Source: Bolinopsis microptera (lineage: Eukaryota > Ctenophora > Tentaculata > Lobata > Bolinopsidae). From it: a stretch of 64,000 bases of DNA. The stretch lies in the NCBI RefSeq assembly GCF_026151205.1, contig NC_087076.1, positions 11,074,902 to 11,138,901 of the forward strand, written 5' to 3'. Position 1 is the first letter of the stretch. Each line of letters starts with the position of its first letter. Shown here in pieces: positions 14,101 through 26,100 of this stretch. The notes beneath the pieces were generated by a model. That model made no database searches. It was not told the origin of the DNA and saw only the letters and a program-made list of their open reading frames with translations. A program made the position numbers and the translations under genes.

Positions 14101-17100
14101 GAGAGCATCTATGTTTTGAAACAGAACTTCGATCTGGTTGTTTCACTTTCACACACCCCAATAGGTTCTTTACCTGCTTTAAGACTTCAGGGACTTCATT
14201 TTCAATATCTTCCGGGCTATCAATTACATTTAGATATTTCTTTGAATCCTGATTATTTTTTATTTCATTCAACGATCTATGCACAAGTTCTTCATCGTCA
14301 CAACTTTTCAAATTGCTTGGACCTAGTGATCTAGTTAACTCTAGCATTACCGCAATGTGGGAAATCAAGGCAAAAGAATGCTTCCCTGACACATTTGCAT
14401 GGACATAATTAGTAGACAGCTTTCCTTGTATTTTTGGAATAGTTTGAATAGTTTCCGATGACAAGATTGGTTTCACTCTAGCTATTGGGCATGGCTGATG
14501 CACAGTATTCTGCACCACATCATCCGTACTCTTTGTTCCATTCTGACATTCCGGGGTAGGTAAAATACTCATCATCCGACGACGTCTTTTCTTAGATTTT
14601 AGTCTTAATACCCGCTCCATGGATCGCACAATTGATAACGTAGGACACCTGGATTTTTTTCCTCCGAAAATATTGTATATATTCTGTAGGCAAGCTTCCT
14701 CTAAAGAACACCCAAGTCTGAATAAAACCCGTTGAATTGCTTTGGCCTTGATAATCTGGCCAGGTACCATGTCCTTACACTTCCTCAATTCAATTTCAAA
14801 ATTCGTCCTGACCGTGCATCTATCTTTAATCGTTTCGGCATCGAGCGCCTTTCTTCCGGATTTCTCCTTACAAAGTTTGTTTTTCGGCGTGGAAGTGCCA
14901 TCTTCTGTGGCGAATCTTGTAGAAAGTTTGTTTAAAACAGTCTCTTTCTTCGCAATCACAGGCTTATCACCTTTTCCATCATGTACTGGCAGTCTAATTG
15001 TACTCAGAGAACTTGTTGGAGGAGTATTTCTAGAGTTCAATTTGTCCCGATTTCCCTGCTGATTCTCATTCTTGATTGCAGTTCCACCTTCAATGAGTCG
15101 TGTAGACAACTTGTTAAGTGCTGTTTCCTTCTTTGAATTTAACACTTTCTTGCTGCTGTTTATCTTATCAACATCAACTGGTCGTCCAATTGTGAATTTA
15201 GAATTGTCTACTGTGGGAGTTCTCGTGGTTAAATTATCAGTGTTAGCCCGCAAATGCTCCTTCTTCTTCAGACCCGTCGATGAAGATTTATCCATAATCG
15301 TCAATTTGCTTTGCACCGTCGGTTTCTTAATCTTTGGAATCCTAAAAGTAGGGACAGCTCTCCTCTTGAATGAGTTGCTTGTTATTATCGCAGTAGTGAT
15401 AACATCAGCAGATGATTCGTCCTCAGAATCATATTGAGTTCTAGGTTTTGATGAATCAGCAGCCCTTTTTGAAGTGTTGACAACAACTGATACGTCCTCA
15501 GTAGATGGTTCGGGTACAGGGATTACAGCTGGAGGAAGCTCCGGAGTATCAATACCTGATGATGTGTCCTCAGTAGATGGTTCGGGTACAGGGATTACAG
15601 CTAAAGGAACCCTTCAAGCGAATGAGCGACTCTCCTGATGCCTTCGCTAAATTGCAACGTAAACATCTGTCGTATCACGTATGTGAGACTTTCCATAACC
15701 CTTCCGCACTTACACCGCCAAGCCATATTCTTTTTTCCTATTATATGAATGATTATATTAGTAAATTATACAATTATGTGTATATATAAGATACAAGGTG
15801 TTTTTTTGAAGAGTTATCAAATCAGTTACAACTACAGAAACAATTGCAAGAGCGAGGTACTACTAGTACTAAAGGTCAACACTCATAATTGAGTTTAATT
15901 TGGGTAATTATGTTAAAATTTGAACCGATTAGTCAGCCAAAATCTGATTTTTAATTTATGTTAAAAAAGTTAAAAAAGTTAAAGTAATTAATGTTAAATT
16001 CCAAAATCTCGATCTTAGAATTTAACTTTTTTAACGTGGACCCCCCCCTAAATAGGTAATAATTATTTTAGTCTCTTGAGTCTTGACACCGTTTAGGGCT
16101 ATATTATTAATTATACGGGTTCCTGCTAGTACCCATAAGGCGGCTAATGGGCGACGAAACAAGGCTGTAGATTAACTTTAAGATACTAGATATGCAAATG
16201 AGTTGGAACTGCACTTTAGTTTTGTTAGAATTGTTGAAGACAGCACTTTGCCTGTCCACAGGTTCCTTTAATTGGATCAATATTTGTTCAAAACATGCGC
16301 TCATCACAAAAAGTTAACTCTAGTATTCTGAATGAGATGCCATATTGCGGGCGATAGAATATTAAAATTTAAAATTGGTAAATTTGACCCGACAAAGTAG
16401 ACACCGCCATGTATTTGTAGGTTGCGTGATGCGTATACTAAAATAATTAAGTTACCAACGCGATACCGCATCGAACGTAGTTCCACGGTACAGTGGAGCT
16501 AAAACAATGGTCACATCATGGAAACTGAGAACTCTCCCAACTCTACATGCTCTGAGTTATTATCATTTTATTCGCCTTTTACACCTCACCACAGTTAAAT
16601 TATAACTTATTCGTATTATTTGAACTGTCTCTTATTGTTTGAACTGTTTTATTCCTGGTTCCCTTTGCATTAGATCTATCAATGCAGGCCAAAAATAAAG
16701 TCAACAAATTATGTCAGACCCTGTTCCTTTTATTAAATTAACTTTTATTAAATTATGTTTACAGTTAGCAATGCTATTATATTTATACAAATTGTCGTGT
16801 CAATTTAATAGCCTAGGATTTCCTAAGAGAAGCGCAACATGCGTATGACACAGCTGAATATTTGATAAATATATTCGTATATTTTAAATGGTGCTGTGTA
16901 AGGAAGGTAATGCTATTAATCCCTCGAAAAATTGCTGATTATTGGATCACCAATGAAAAAGAGCTGCATTTCAGCGAGGTGAAACCATTCGACAGTGATG
17001 GGCACGGAAAATAAAATTTAATTGCACATATCTATTATTTTACTCCGTAGTCCGTACCCACTTTTGTTTAACCCAGGAAAAATAATCTGAAGAATCATTA

Positions 17101-20100
17101 AGGCATAAGATTCATTTTGATTAATACTGTTTTGATTTTTTATTTGTTCCGATTTAAGTTTGGCATACACGCCAGATAAACACCCCAGCGAGCACTGCGT
17201 CTATCCCTGTTATAATCAGCCTAGAATCTGCTCTCTCGATACTCTGTGGAACACGCCTGGAACCTCGGGACTCCTGGCTTCTGCTCCCACAATCTACAAG
17301 GAAACATATCATCAACTCTCCATACAAAGTAACAAACGTCTGCTTCCGCGGAAATGATCTCAGGCTATCTAGCAGATTCTACTCGCAGTATGGTACAAAG
17401 AGCTGCGATAATATCTTATTAGTAGATCTTATAAGTATCTTCATATTATATAAAATACTCGAGCGGGGGAGATATAGCATATGGAAGACCCACGTGGATA
17501 TTGTTGGAGCCACAATCCGGCCCATGCCGACTAGTTCCTTCATTGTTATCTAGCTTCATTTGTTATCTAGCCTTTAGATTGCCTCTTGGCAACTTGGCAT
17601 GGTATTGTAACTCATGGTACCACTTACTAATCAACCATACCAGCCAATAACACCTATCCCACGCACTTTTAGTAATATAGCTGAGTTGAGTAGCAGTAAC
17701 TGGTCATTTCAGTGATGTGTTCCTTATGAGTATAGTGCCTCGGCACAGAGTGCTTAGGGTTACCGAAAAGGAGATAAGCACGTCAGGCCTGCCCTTCTAT
17801 CTTTTGTTGTTGTTCCTTATGAACGCTTCCAGGACTACACTTGTGTCACAAAACACTTTACTATTCCCCTGTACTAATTAGAACCCTATGATTAGCTCCT
17901 ATAGCCCACCCTAGTTCTACACTGAAACTCTGTGTTTAATTACAACTTTTCGTCACACACATGTTCTACTTTACGGTGACTATTACGTGTCAATTAAGAG
18001 ATGTTACCCATTTTTAGAATATTCTTATTATAGTTCAACCAAGGTCATTATACTTTGCTTCGTAGTTCTAAGTTAATTGTCGTCGACTAATTTTGTTCTT
18101 TAGTGCTTTAGCTTTGTAGACGAATTTTTAAATGCGCAATTATTTTCAATTATTTTCAAAACAGAGCAGACCACCATTCTGCAAACTTTAAATTTGTTGG
18201 AATAAAAATGTGCCAAAACGCAGTTGTTAATAAGAGCTTGCTTTGCAAGCAGGATTGTAGTTTCTTTAATAATTTTTGTCACAGCCACCAGTAATTTGGG
18301 GAGGGACCCATCCCTTTTACAAACATTCTTTCACCATATCAAGTTAGTGATTCTACCAGCTTCTCAGATAAATGGCGAATTGATAATAATACCTGACCAC
18401 GGTGGCTCTCAACTAATGGTGCACAACACTAACTCAACCTATCATAGTTTACTTGCTGTAAATGCTGCTACATTATGGATTTTTCTTCAGAAAAACTTTA
18501 AAATATTTATCTGGAAAATTGCTCAGTTTCTGCACCTCGCTTATTCTTTGAGTTTTCCGGTTGAAGTGCTTGTGAATTCGATATGAACCGCACTTCTGGA
18601 AAATGTTTTTTCGTGTCGCCTTCTCCTTAAATATAAGCAAACATGTTTTCTAATAAAATTTCAAAATGATTTTAATTTCTTATAATACAGCGTCCATGTT
18701 CGTAATAAATTGATAATAAATTTTTCGACAATATCTGCTTTGATCCGAGTTTCTATTTTTTTTACAGTGGATAACAAAGCCCCTTATTCAAACCCCTGGA
18801 GAGTATCATACTGGACACTGGTGCCCCACCGATACTGGTACCGGTACCACCCCACCGGTACCATTACCGGCACCATAAGCCCGCAGGCTCAAATGTACTT
18901 AATTGGCCTGGTCCTACCATTGTGGTTGTATTATGAGCGTTAGCTTGAAGTTGTAACTCTGAAATGCTGCCAGTGCGTGTCCATTACAAGTAAAATTATT
19001 GGTAGTTAGCGGGTTGAGGAACAGTTACTGAAGGCAGACGTGGAAATACGTATGGTCTTTGTTTGTTGATAATAGCATTTCAACACTTACCCATACCTTA
19101 TAGTAACTTGAAAATGGAATTCTATAAATTTTTGAGAGATTTTAATTTACTTTTGTGTTCTCATACTTATTTCAGACCTCACTCTCAAGCTTAGATCAAT
19201 GCAGTGATAGGGAGCCATAGAGCTCAATTTCACAGATACGCCCTAGGTGCTACCGGTACCAGCTACATGTTTAAATATCATCAAATTCCTTTTGTTTCCG
19301 GAATTAGATTAACCTTTCTATTTTTCGTATTACTAGTCTCTACTCTCTGAAGCATACCTACAAAGCTATTTCTTACTAAATAATTCGTAGACTTATTTTC
19401 AACTGTCAACATTCGAGTGGCCTATGAACAGAAGTCTTTAAAAATTCATTAATCACTTCATTTCTCTAATTCATTCAATTATTAGTTTCCTTTCATTTCT
19501 ATCTGCAGCTTATACGGACCTCTAGTGAACATGGTTTTAAACCAAACTTAATTAGACAGTTTTGCTGGTATGGTACGCCCTCAGAGAGATGCAGCGTCTC
19601 ACACAGATGTGACAGTTCCAGTACAGCCTGACAGTTCCAGCTTAAGTTCTGATGTTTTCTTAATCTGAGCTTAATTTGTATCGCAGACGAAGACCACATT
19701 TATAGTTATTTTTGCAGCAAAAAGCACACTTGATCTTTTATCCTTGCAATTACGTGATGCTTCCAAACTACGCAGATGACTTTATCTCTGTATCACCATT
19801 TTAAAACTTTTCGCCGTATCCTCGACCACATTCAGCATTGAAATGGAGTCACAAGCTTTGTTAAATTCATTGACTTAGTTTTGAAATTGATAATGCAGCT
19901 CTATAGGACATGGAGAACAATAAACCACGAGTACTTCTTATTTTTAATTCTATTAAATAGGTTTATGCAATTTGTCGTTCGCTTTTTGTGATATCAACTG
20001 CACTGGGATTGCAACATATACCTAGAAAGTAGAAAACAGTCCTTAACTCCTTACTGCTTATTACTTAGTTATATTATTGATAAGTGATAACAGAATAAAA

Positions 20101-23100
20101 TAACGGACAATTTTACTAGTTATACTTGTAAGGTAATCTAAAACTTTGGCGTGGTTACATAGCGATAAATATTATGCAGGCCCAAAAAATGAAATACGGA
20201 ATCTCGCTTATTCGTGAGTGCTGAGAGCAGGAGACGTTTTAGCATTCATGTCATGACAATTTGAATTAAAACACACTTGTCCGTTATCCAGTGAATGGCC
20301 CTAAAGTGCTATAAAACATGCACAAATCCTTACCATGGATGTCTGTTTCAATAGTCTCGCATAAATGCTTCATCGTTTCATCGCTAGAGACATCCCTCAA
20401 TCAATTTGATGGATGTTTTTCAGCATTTTCTATCATTCACACACCCAATTGAGTATAATTTTACAATAATGTCTGAAGTTTTATAAGTGTCGCTGGTTAG
20501 GACTGATACCTGTATTGACCAATGACCATTACATTTTATTCCTTCAGACAAATCAGGCTTCTTATACCTTTAACAACAATGTTATAACGACTAATCAAAT
20601 TTAGGTTTCATTCTTGGCGCGGTGAGTGGTAAATCCTTTCTCATTCTGGCGGCTGTCGATAAGTTGAAAGGGCCAATCAAGAGTATACAATTATCTGATT
20701 GCACTATGTTGGCAGTACGTTTTTATGCAATAGACCTTGCGAAGCTAAGAAAGGCTGAAAATATGTTCATATCTAGAGAAGTGTCGACCTGCTAAATTTT
20801 GATTTCTCTGGCCTCTGATACAACCCGCCGCCAGATAGAGTCAGAGATATGTATCACAGTATGTGGAGTTCATGACTGGTATATCTGTAAGGTGTGACAA
20901 ATTTATCGTGACAGTTTCGGTGGGTTTTCCTTGTACTCCGTCAGACCACTTTTTCCTAGGTGAACGTACTGTAGTTCGACACGTACCGAAGTTCTACAGA
21001 GGTGATTTCTGGTGAACTTCGGCTGTCGAACTTTAGTACGTGTCGAACTACAGTATGTGAATATTTTTTCTAACTTACTTAATATTGAAAGCTCATATAC
21101 TGAACGAAGGCTCACAACAATTTAAATACACAACTTTTAAAACTTCTAATTTCCATTCACCATTGTTATTAATTCAGTTTGCACTTTCGACCAACAGCTC
21201 AAAACTATGTATCATCTCGTGATTGTTGATTTTTGACAAGCAAAAAAAGCAGGAGTGACATAAATAAATCGAATTTAATCGTTCCTTTATTTCCCTAGGA
21301 CAATCTGAGTTTAGCTTAATGCCTTCCCTTCACTACCTAATCTTTAAATAACTTGAAATACTAGAATTTATGCCAACGAAAGGCTTTTTTGGACACTTTC
21401 TCTGGGTTCTAGTCTCGCTGCAACAGTTTTCGTTGTCTCCAACTAGATTGACATGCGGCAGCTATTGCTAAGGACCAGTATCTGGAGGACTTCCTTATAT
21501 TCTTACTACGTCTGTCGCGTCGGGAAATTACCCCTTTACAGTTACAGCACTTGTCTTGGAAGAATTATACTTATTACTTACTTTCTGAAGAAAACGAACA
21601 GTCGACTAAAAGAAAAAATATACGTCAGTTCTGTTAGACAAGGTTTTGTTTCTTCTGCAGATCGTCTTCTACAGATCGTTTTTTTCAGTTTCGGTTTGAA
21701 TGACGTAATTTATAACTTCAATTATTTTCCCCTATTTCAGTTTAAGTTTATGTCACCGTGCAATTTTTGTTAAAGTATTTTGTTTTGAGGATTTTAATAC
21801 GGTAATTTTACATTCTTTTCATCTTGTACTAAGAACATTTGTTTAAATTTCAGACTGTCGAAGATGTCGAATATCTGACATTTTTCGTTTAAATAATCAA
21901 AGTCGTCGTTTAAATTATCAAGATCGCAACTACAGAGGAGAAATAAATTTGCATCTTGCTAGTTACGTTCTAATATGTCAGATACTCTCAGTGAACATTA
22001 TCATGCGTTTGACTTTGCACATTATTAAGCAATTATTTCGGTGTAAGACTCTGATCTTTGACTCGGGATGACGTAGATAACGGGTTATGATTTTAGCAAA
22101 AATTTGCATAATGAGTTATTAGGACATTTGGGCACAAGCTCTCGTTTATCTTAACCAAGTTTTTCAATCTAACGTCTGAAATACATAGGACAGTACAGTT
22201 TAGAGATTAAATGATGACCAAAATATAGTGTTAAATTGTACATATTATGTTAATTTAAAACTCGCATACTTCTACCCCCTCTTATCAACATTACCTAACT
22301 TTTTGGCACTCAGACAGGGCCTAAACAAGACAGTTCGTGTAGTGAAGCCCCTCCTTAATTGTCCTTAACCTTTCTTTAAATACCTCATAGCACCTCTTTT
22401 AAAACAGACATATGGGAATAGATGTCATTTGTAAAGCCAGCTGCACTTCTCTGTACTGTATTAAGCTGTCGTTTTGTGTTGTGAATCTGACATACTACAT
22501 ATTATGCTAAAAACAGGACATTTTTCATTTCACTTCCAATCGTAATTTTACATGCTGAAAAAAGATTCTTAAATTCCTATACTTAGGGATGATCTTACGT
22601 TATGATCTAAATTTTAAACCTAGATTAAGTTGCATGGTTTTGCATAACGAAGCCTCGCTCGGTAATCCAAAAGTAGTAAATAAATATAATATTCCAGTAT
22701 TTAAAACACATTTTGTCCGACAAAAGCCATTCAAACGAGACGAGACTTAGTTATAATATGGAAAGGAACTTCAAACGTTTTATAGCTTTTTTACTTCCCA
22801 TAAGGTTTTATACGTTAAAACTTATTTTAAACTAGTACTACTAACGAGAACACGAAAGAAGCATGAGAGAAAATAATATCATAGGTTAACTTCAAGACTG
22901 AGCCTACTATATATACAGTTACAAGGAGCTGGTTTTTGGTAGTTTCTAACTTCTTTTTAAAAAGCGATACTTTTCAGTTATAAGCGCAGACACTGATCTC
23001 AAGTTCGATAGTTTATTTTTGTATGTGGCCTGTGCTCTTTTCAATTGTTCATCTTATTGCGTTTTAAGACAGGTACAAAAGCTTCTTTTTATTTAATTCG

Positions 23101-26100
23101 ACGAATCGAATTCAGATGTTATCAATTATTTCCTGAATAATTTCATGATTATGCTAATAAAGCTAGAGGCCGCAGCAAGTATGAGCTCTTGTGATCAAAG
23201 GCCGGGCAGATTACTTAAAGATAGATGGAAGCATTGTGAACGGGTGCATGTAAAGCTGGCTGAGTTTAAGGGTGGCTTTGTGGCCACATTTAATTAAGAC
23301 TATTGGAAAAAGTAAAAACAGTGTGTAATTGGAATTTTTCCCTGTCTTCTGAGATGAAAGTACTGTAGCCGACCTTGTACCCCCTTGTACGTGGTACCAG
23401 TTTCTTGCCATTGTGAGGTTATTAGAGATTGACGAGTATCTACAAGTTTCAAACATCAAAAATGGCTATGTTATGAGCCGAAACTTTTGCACAGTTTGTT
23501 TGTTTTGGGACCGGTTTTTGGTACACCGGCCAATGTTTACAAAATCATATGATACATAACAATATAATTGTATTTAATATACGAGAATATTAGAATAGAA
23601 ATGAAATCTTAAATTTCTATTTATTCCCTGAAATTGTTACTAAGTTCAAAATAAATTTATATGATGAAGTCTATCACTATAAGAATATATATGAAAGTCA
23701 GACCTGCTTCGCGAAAACTAACAGTTCTGTGTGCTAACAGATCCTGACTGATACTAATTTACACTAACTAACTAATACTCTTAACTATATAAAAACCAAC
23801 TAGCTAGTGTGTGTGCTCGTAGAGCAACTTAAATAATAAAATATGAGCCACAGTTCATGCTGCCTAGATCTCCTCACAAAATACTGCATCGTAAAAAAAC
23901 TCGTTAAAAACGGTTTATAGAATACAACGGCCACCACTTACACCAAATTAAAATACATACTATGTAAAAACTACACTGTATCACCACGTAGATAACGAAA
24001 GTGAACATAACATATTAAAGTTCATAAATTCTGATAACAAGTCAGTGTACTTGTAGATAAGGCTCTAGCTCTCACTAACACAATTAACTTTATTGTCTAT
24101 GATAAAATAACGCTTGCTATTGTCCTGCTTTATTAGTTCTTTCATCTGTTTGACAAGTCCACTGTGTAGTATTCTCTGCTCCCTTGTCCTATCCGGTGCA
24201 AGATAAACTGACTTAAATTCATCATTTGTTTTAAGTTTGTGTGCATTCCTTAGTATAATGTCCACATCGCTAGAGCTTTGTAACTGAACTTTGATCGGTC
24301 GCGTTTTCTCAGGAACTTTCTTCCCAATCCTGCATATCTCATCCGTGTCAGGAAAATGACAGCCGGCCTCAGCAAAAACTGACTTGAAAAAGTCCGGGAG
24401 AGGGTCCATCTCTAATACGTCCTCCCACTCCCCTTCTTCCGTCTCCTTCAAACCGTAAATAATTAAGTTTCTCGATCTTTCTTCTTCTTTATTCACTGAT
24501 CGGCGATCGCACGGCTTCTTTCACAGTTTTTGTTGTCGGCTGATTGTTTTGGGCGCTGTTCTTCTTGACGACATATGCCCAACTTTTCATTTCATTCTTT
24601 ACAGTTTTCTGCACCGATTCGATCTGATTCTGCTGTCTGTTTATCAGCTGCTTTTGCATTTCTATCTGTTATGTTTTCATCTGATCTATCTTGCTGGCTG
24701 CAGACTTGCATAGCTTCATATTGCTGTCCATTAAATTTACTATGCTGCTGAGGAAATTTACAAGCGGACCCTGAAGCAGTTTTTTGTAGAACACCCTGGT
24801 TGATATCAGAGAAGGACGAGACATTCACGGCTTTCATGAGCTTTCCAATTTCCGATTGCATATCCTTTTCCACTGTGTGTAGTAAGTCCACAGAGAAATT
24901 CATCAGGTTAGCGTGGTGTGTAACACTTGCAGATAACGACTGCTGATAACAATCTAAAAACGATACAAATGCTAAGTGGTTTACTGCGAACTGATACAAA
25001 TGCTAAGTGGTTTACTGCGAACTGATGATTTGATTTGAAACTTTTACAAAATAGCAAGTATACAAATGTACAGCAATTCGAACAAACATATAAAATGGGC
25101 CGAAATGTATAAATGCTAAAAAGCGTGGGTCAGTGAAACAAGTACAGAGGACAACTTTCAGAACAAGAGTTTTTTGGCCGCCCAAAGTCTCAATAACATC
25201 ACCTCCACCTAGTAATAAAATTATGAAATGTGAAAAGTGTGAAACAATCAAATAATAATGTATGTATATAATATAATTGTCTCTCAAATACAGATAACGT
25301 CCGTTAACTCTTAAAATACCCCTACAAGTACATATTATACTGATCGGTGGTGTCCGAGAAACATGAATTACGTCATCATGGTGTCTTCTTAACCCGGCTA
25401 CAGACCTTCCCGTTACGGATGTAGTGGTCGAGATGAGTCTGTTCAGCCCTCTTCTTCTTCAGGTCAGTTACCACGTTCTTCCTTGCTGCACGCTCTTCAC
25501 TGGATCTATCAGGACAGATCCATACATTTTTGTGTGCATCAGCCATCTTCAGTCTCCCTGTTTTCATCAGAATCTGATGAACTGCTGTTGAGCTTGGGAC
25601 GGTGATCTTGACTGGTCGGATAGCCGTACCTGGCCTCTTCCAGCCGACTCTAGTCGCTTCAAAATGAGGTTTCTCCCCGATCTCCTCCAATAGTGCGGTT
25701 ACCAGAGCTGGTAGCTGTTCTTCATCCTCTTCTTTCAGACCAAACACTATCAGATTCTTGCTCCTGTCCTCCTCTGCAGCCACACTCTTCATTACATTCT
25801 TCAGAATTTTGCTGTTGCAGACCGCGCCACTTGTGCTGTTCTTTTGTACAGCTGCACTGTAGCTCTTAATTCCTGTCTCCACCGTTGTTTGTACTGTCTC
25901 TTCAACTGACGTCTTAAACAACTGTAGTTGTTCGTCCTTCTGCACTAGCAACTGGTCCTGCAACCTGACCATCTTTTCCTTGTCTGCTAGTGCTTCCGTC
26001 TTGAGGCACTCAACGATTTCCATCATAGCGCTCATCTGACTACTCTGCCGTCGTACGAGGTCTGCTGCTTGCATAACCCAGTTTGCCATATACCTTTTAT

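Larger units (their letters stand above)
13105..16048. mobile_element. G-capped element 1, terminal palindromes in flip/flop orientation
   Basis: Begins with G18 (13105-13122) then TCCAC and ends GTGGA then C8 (16041-16048). A direct 6-bp TAAATA lies on both sides (13099-13104 and 16049-16054), a likely target-site duplication. The outer sequences are inverted repeats: G-run, TCCAC, GTTAAAAAA. Next to each end is a palindrome with arms GTTAAAAAAGTTAAA and TTTAACTTTTTTAAC (13138-13205; 15969-16035). The segment between the arms (13153-13190; 15984-16020) is in the same orientation at both ends, not inverted. The element is 2,944 bp and carries a long minus-strand ORF. I recognise no transposase, so the superfamily is not assigned. 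Confidence 0.7.

Noticed and set aside
17160-17357. Plus-strand ORF with protein-like composition
   Set aside because: Looks slightly coding but stands alone, with no splice partner or family; not defensible.
18224-18586. 120-codon plus-strand ORF
   Set aside because: No domain, no convincing start or splice sites, composition like surrounding AT-rich sequence.
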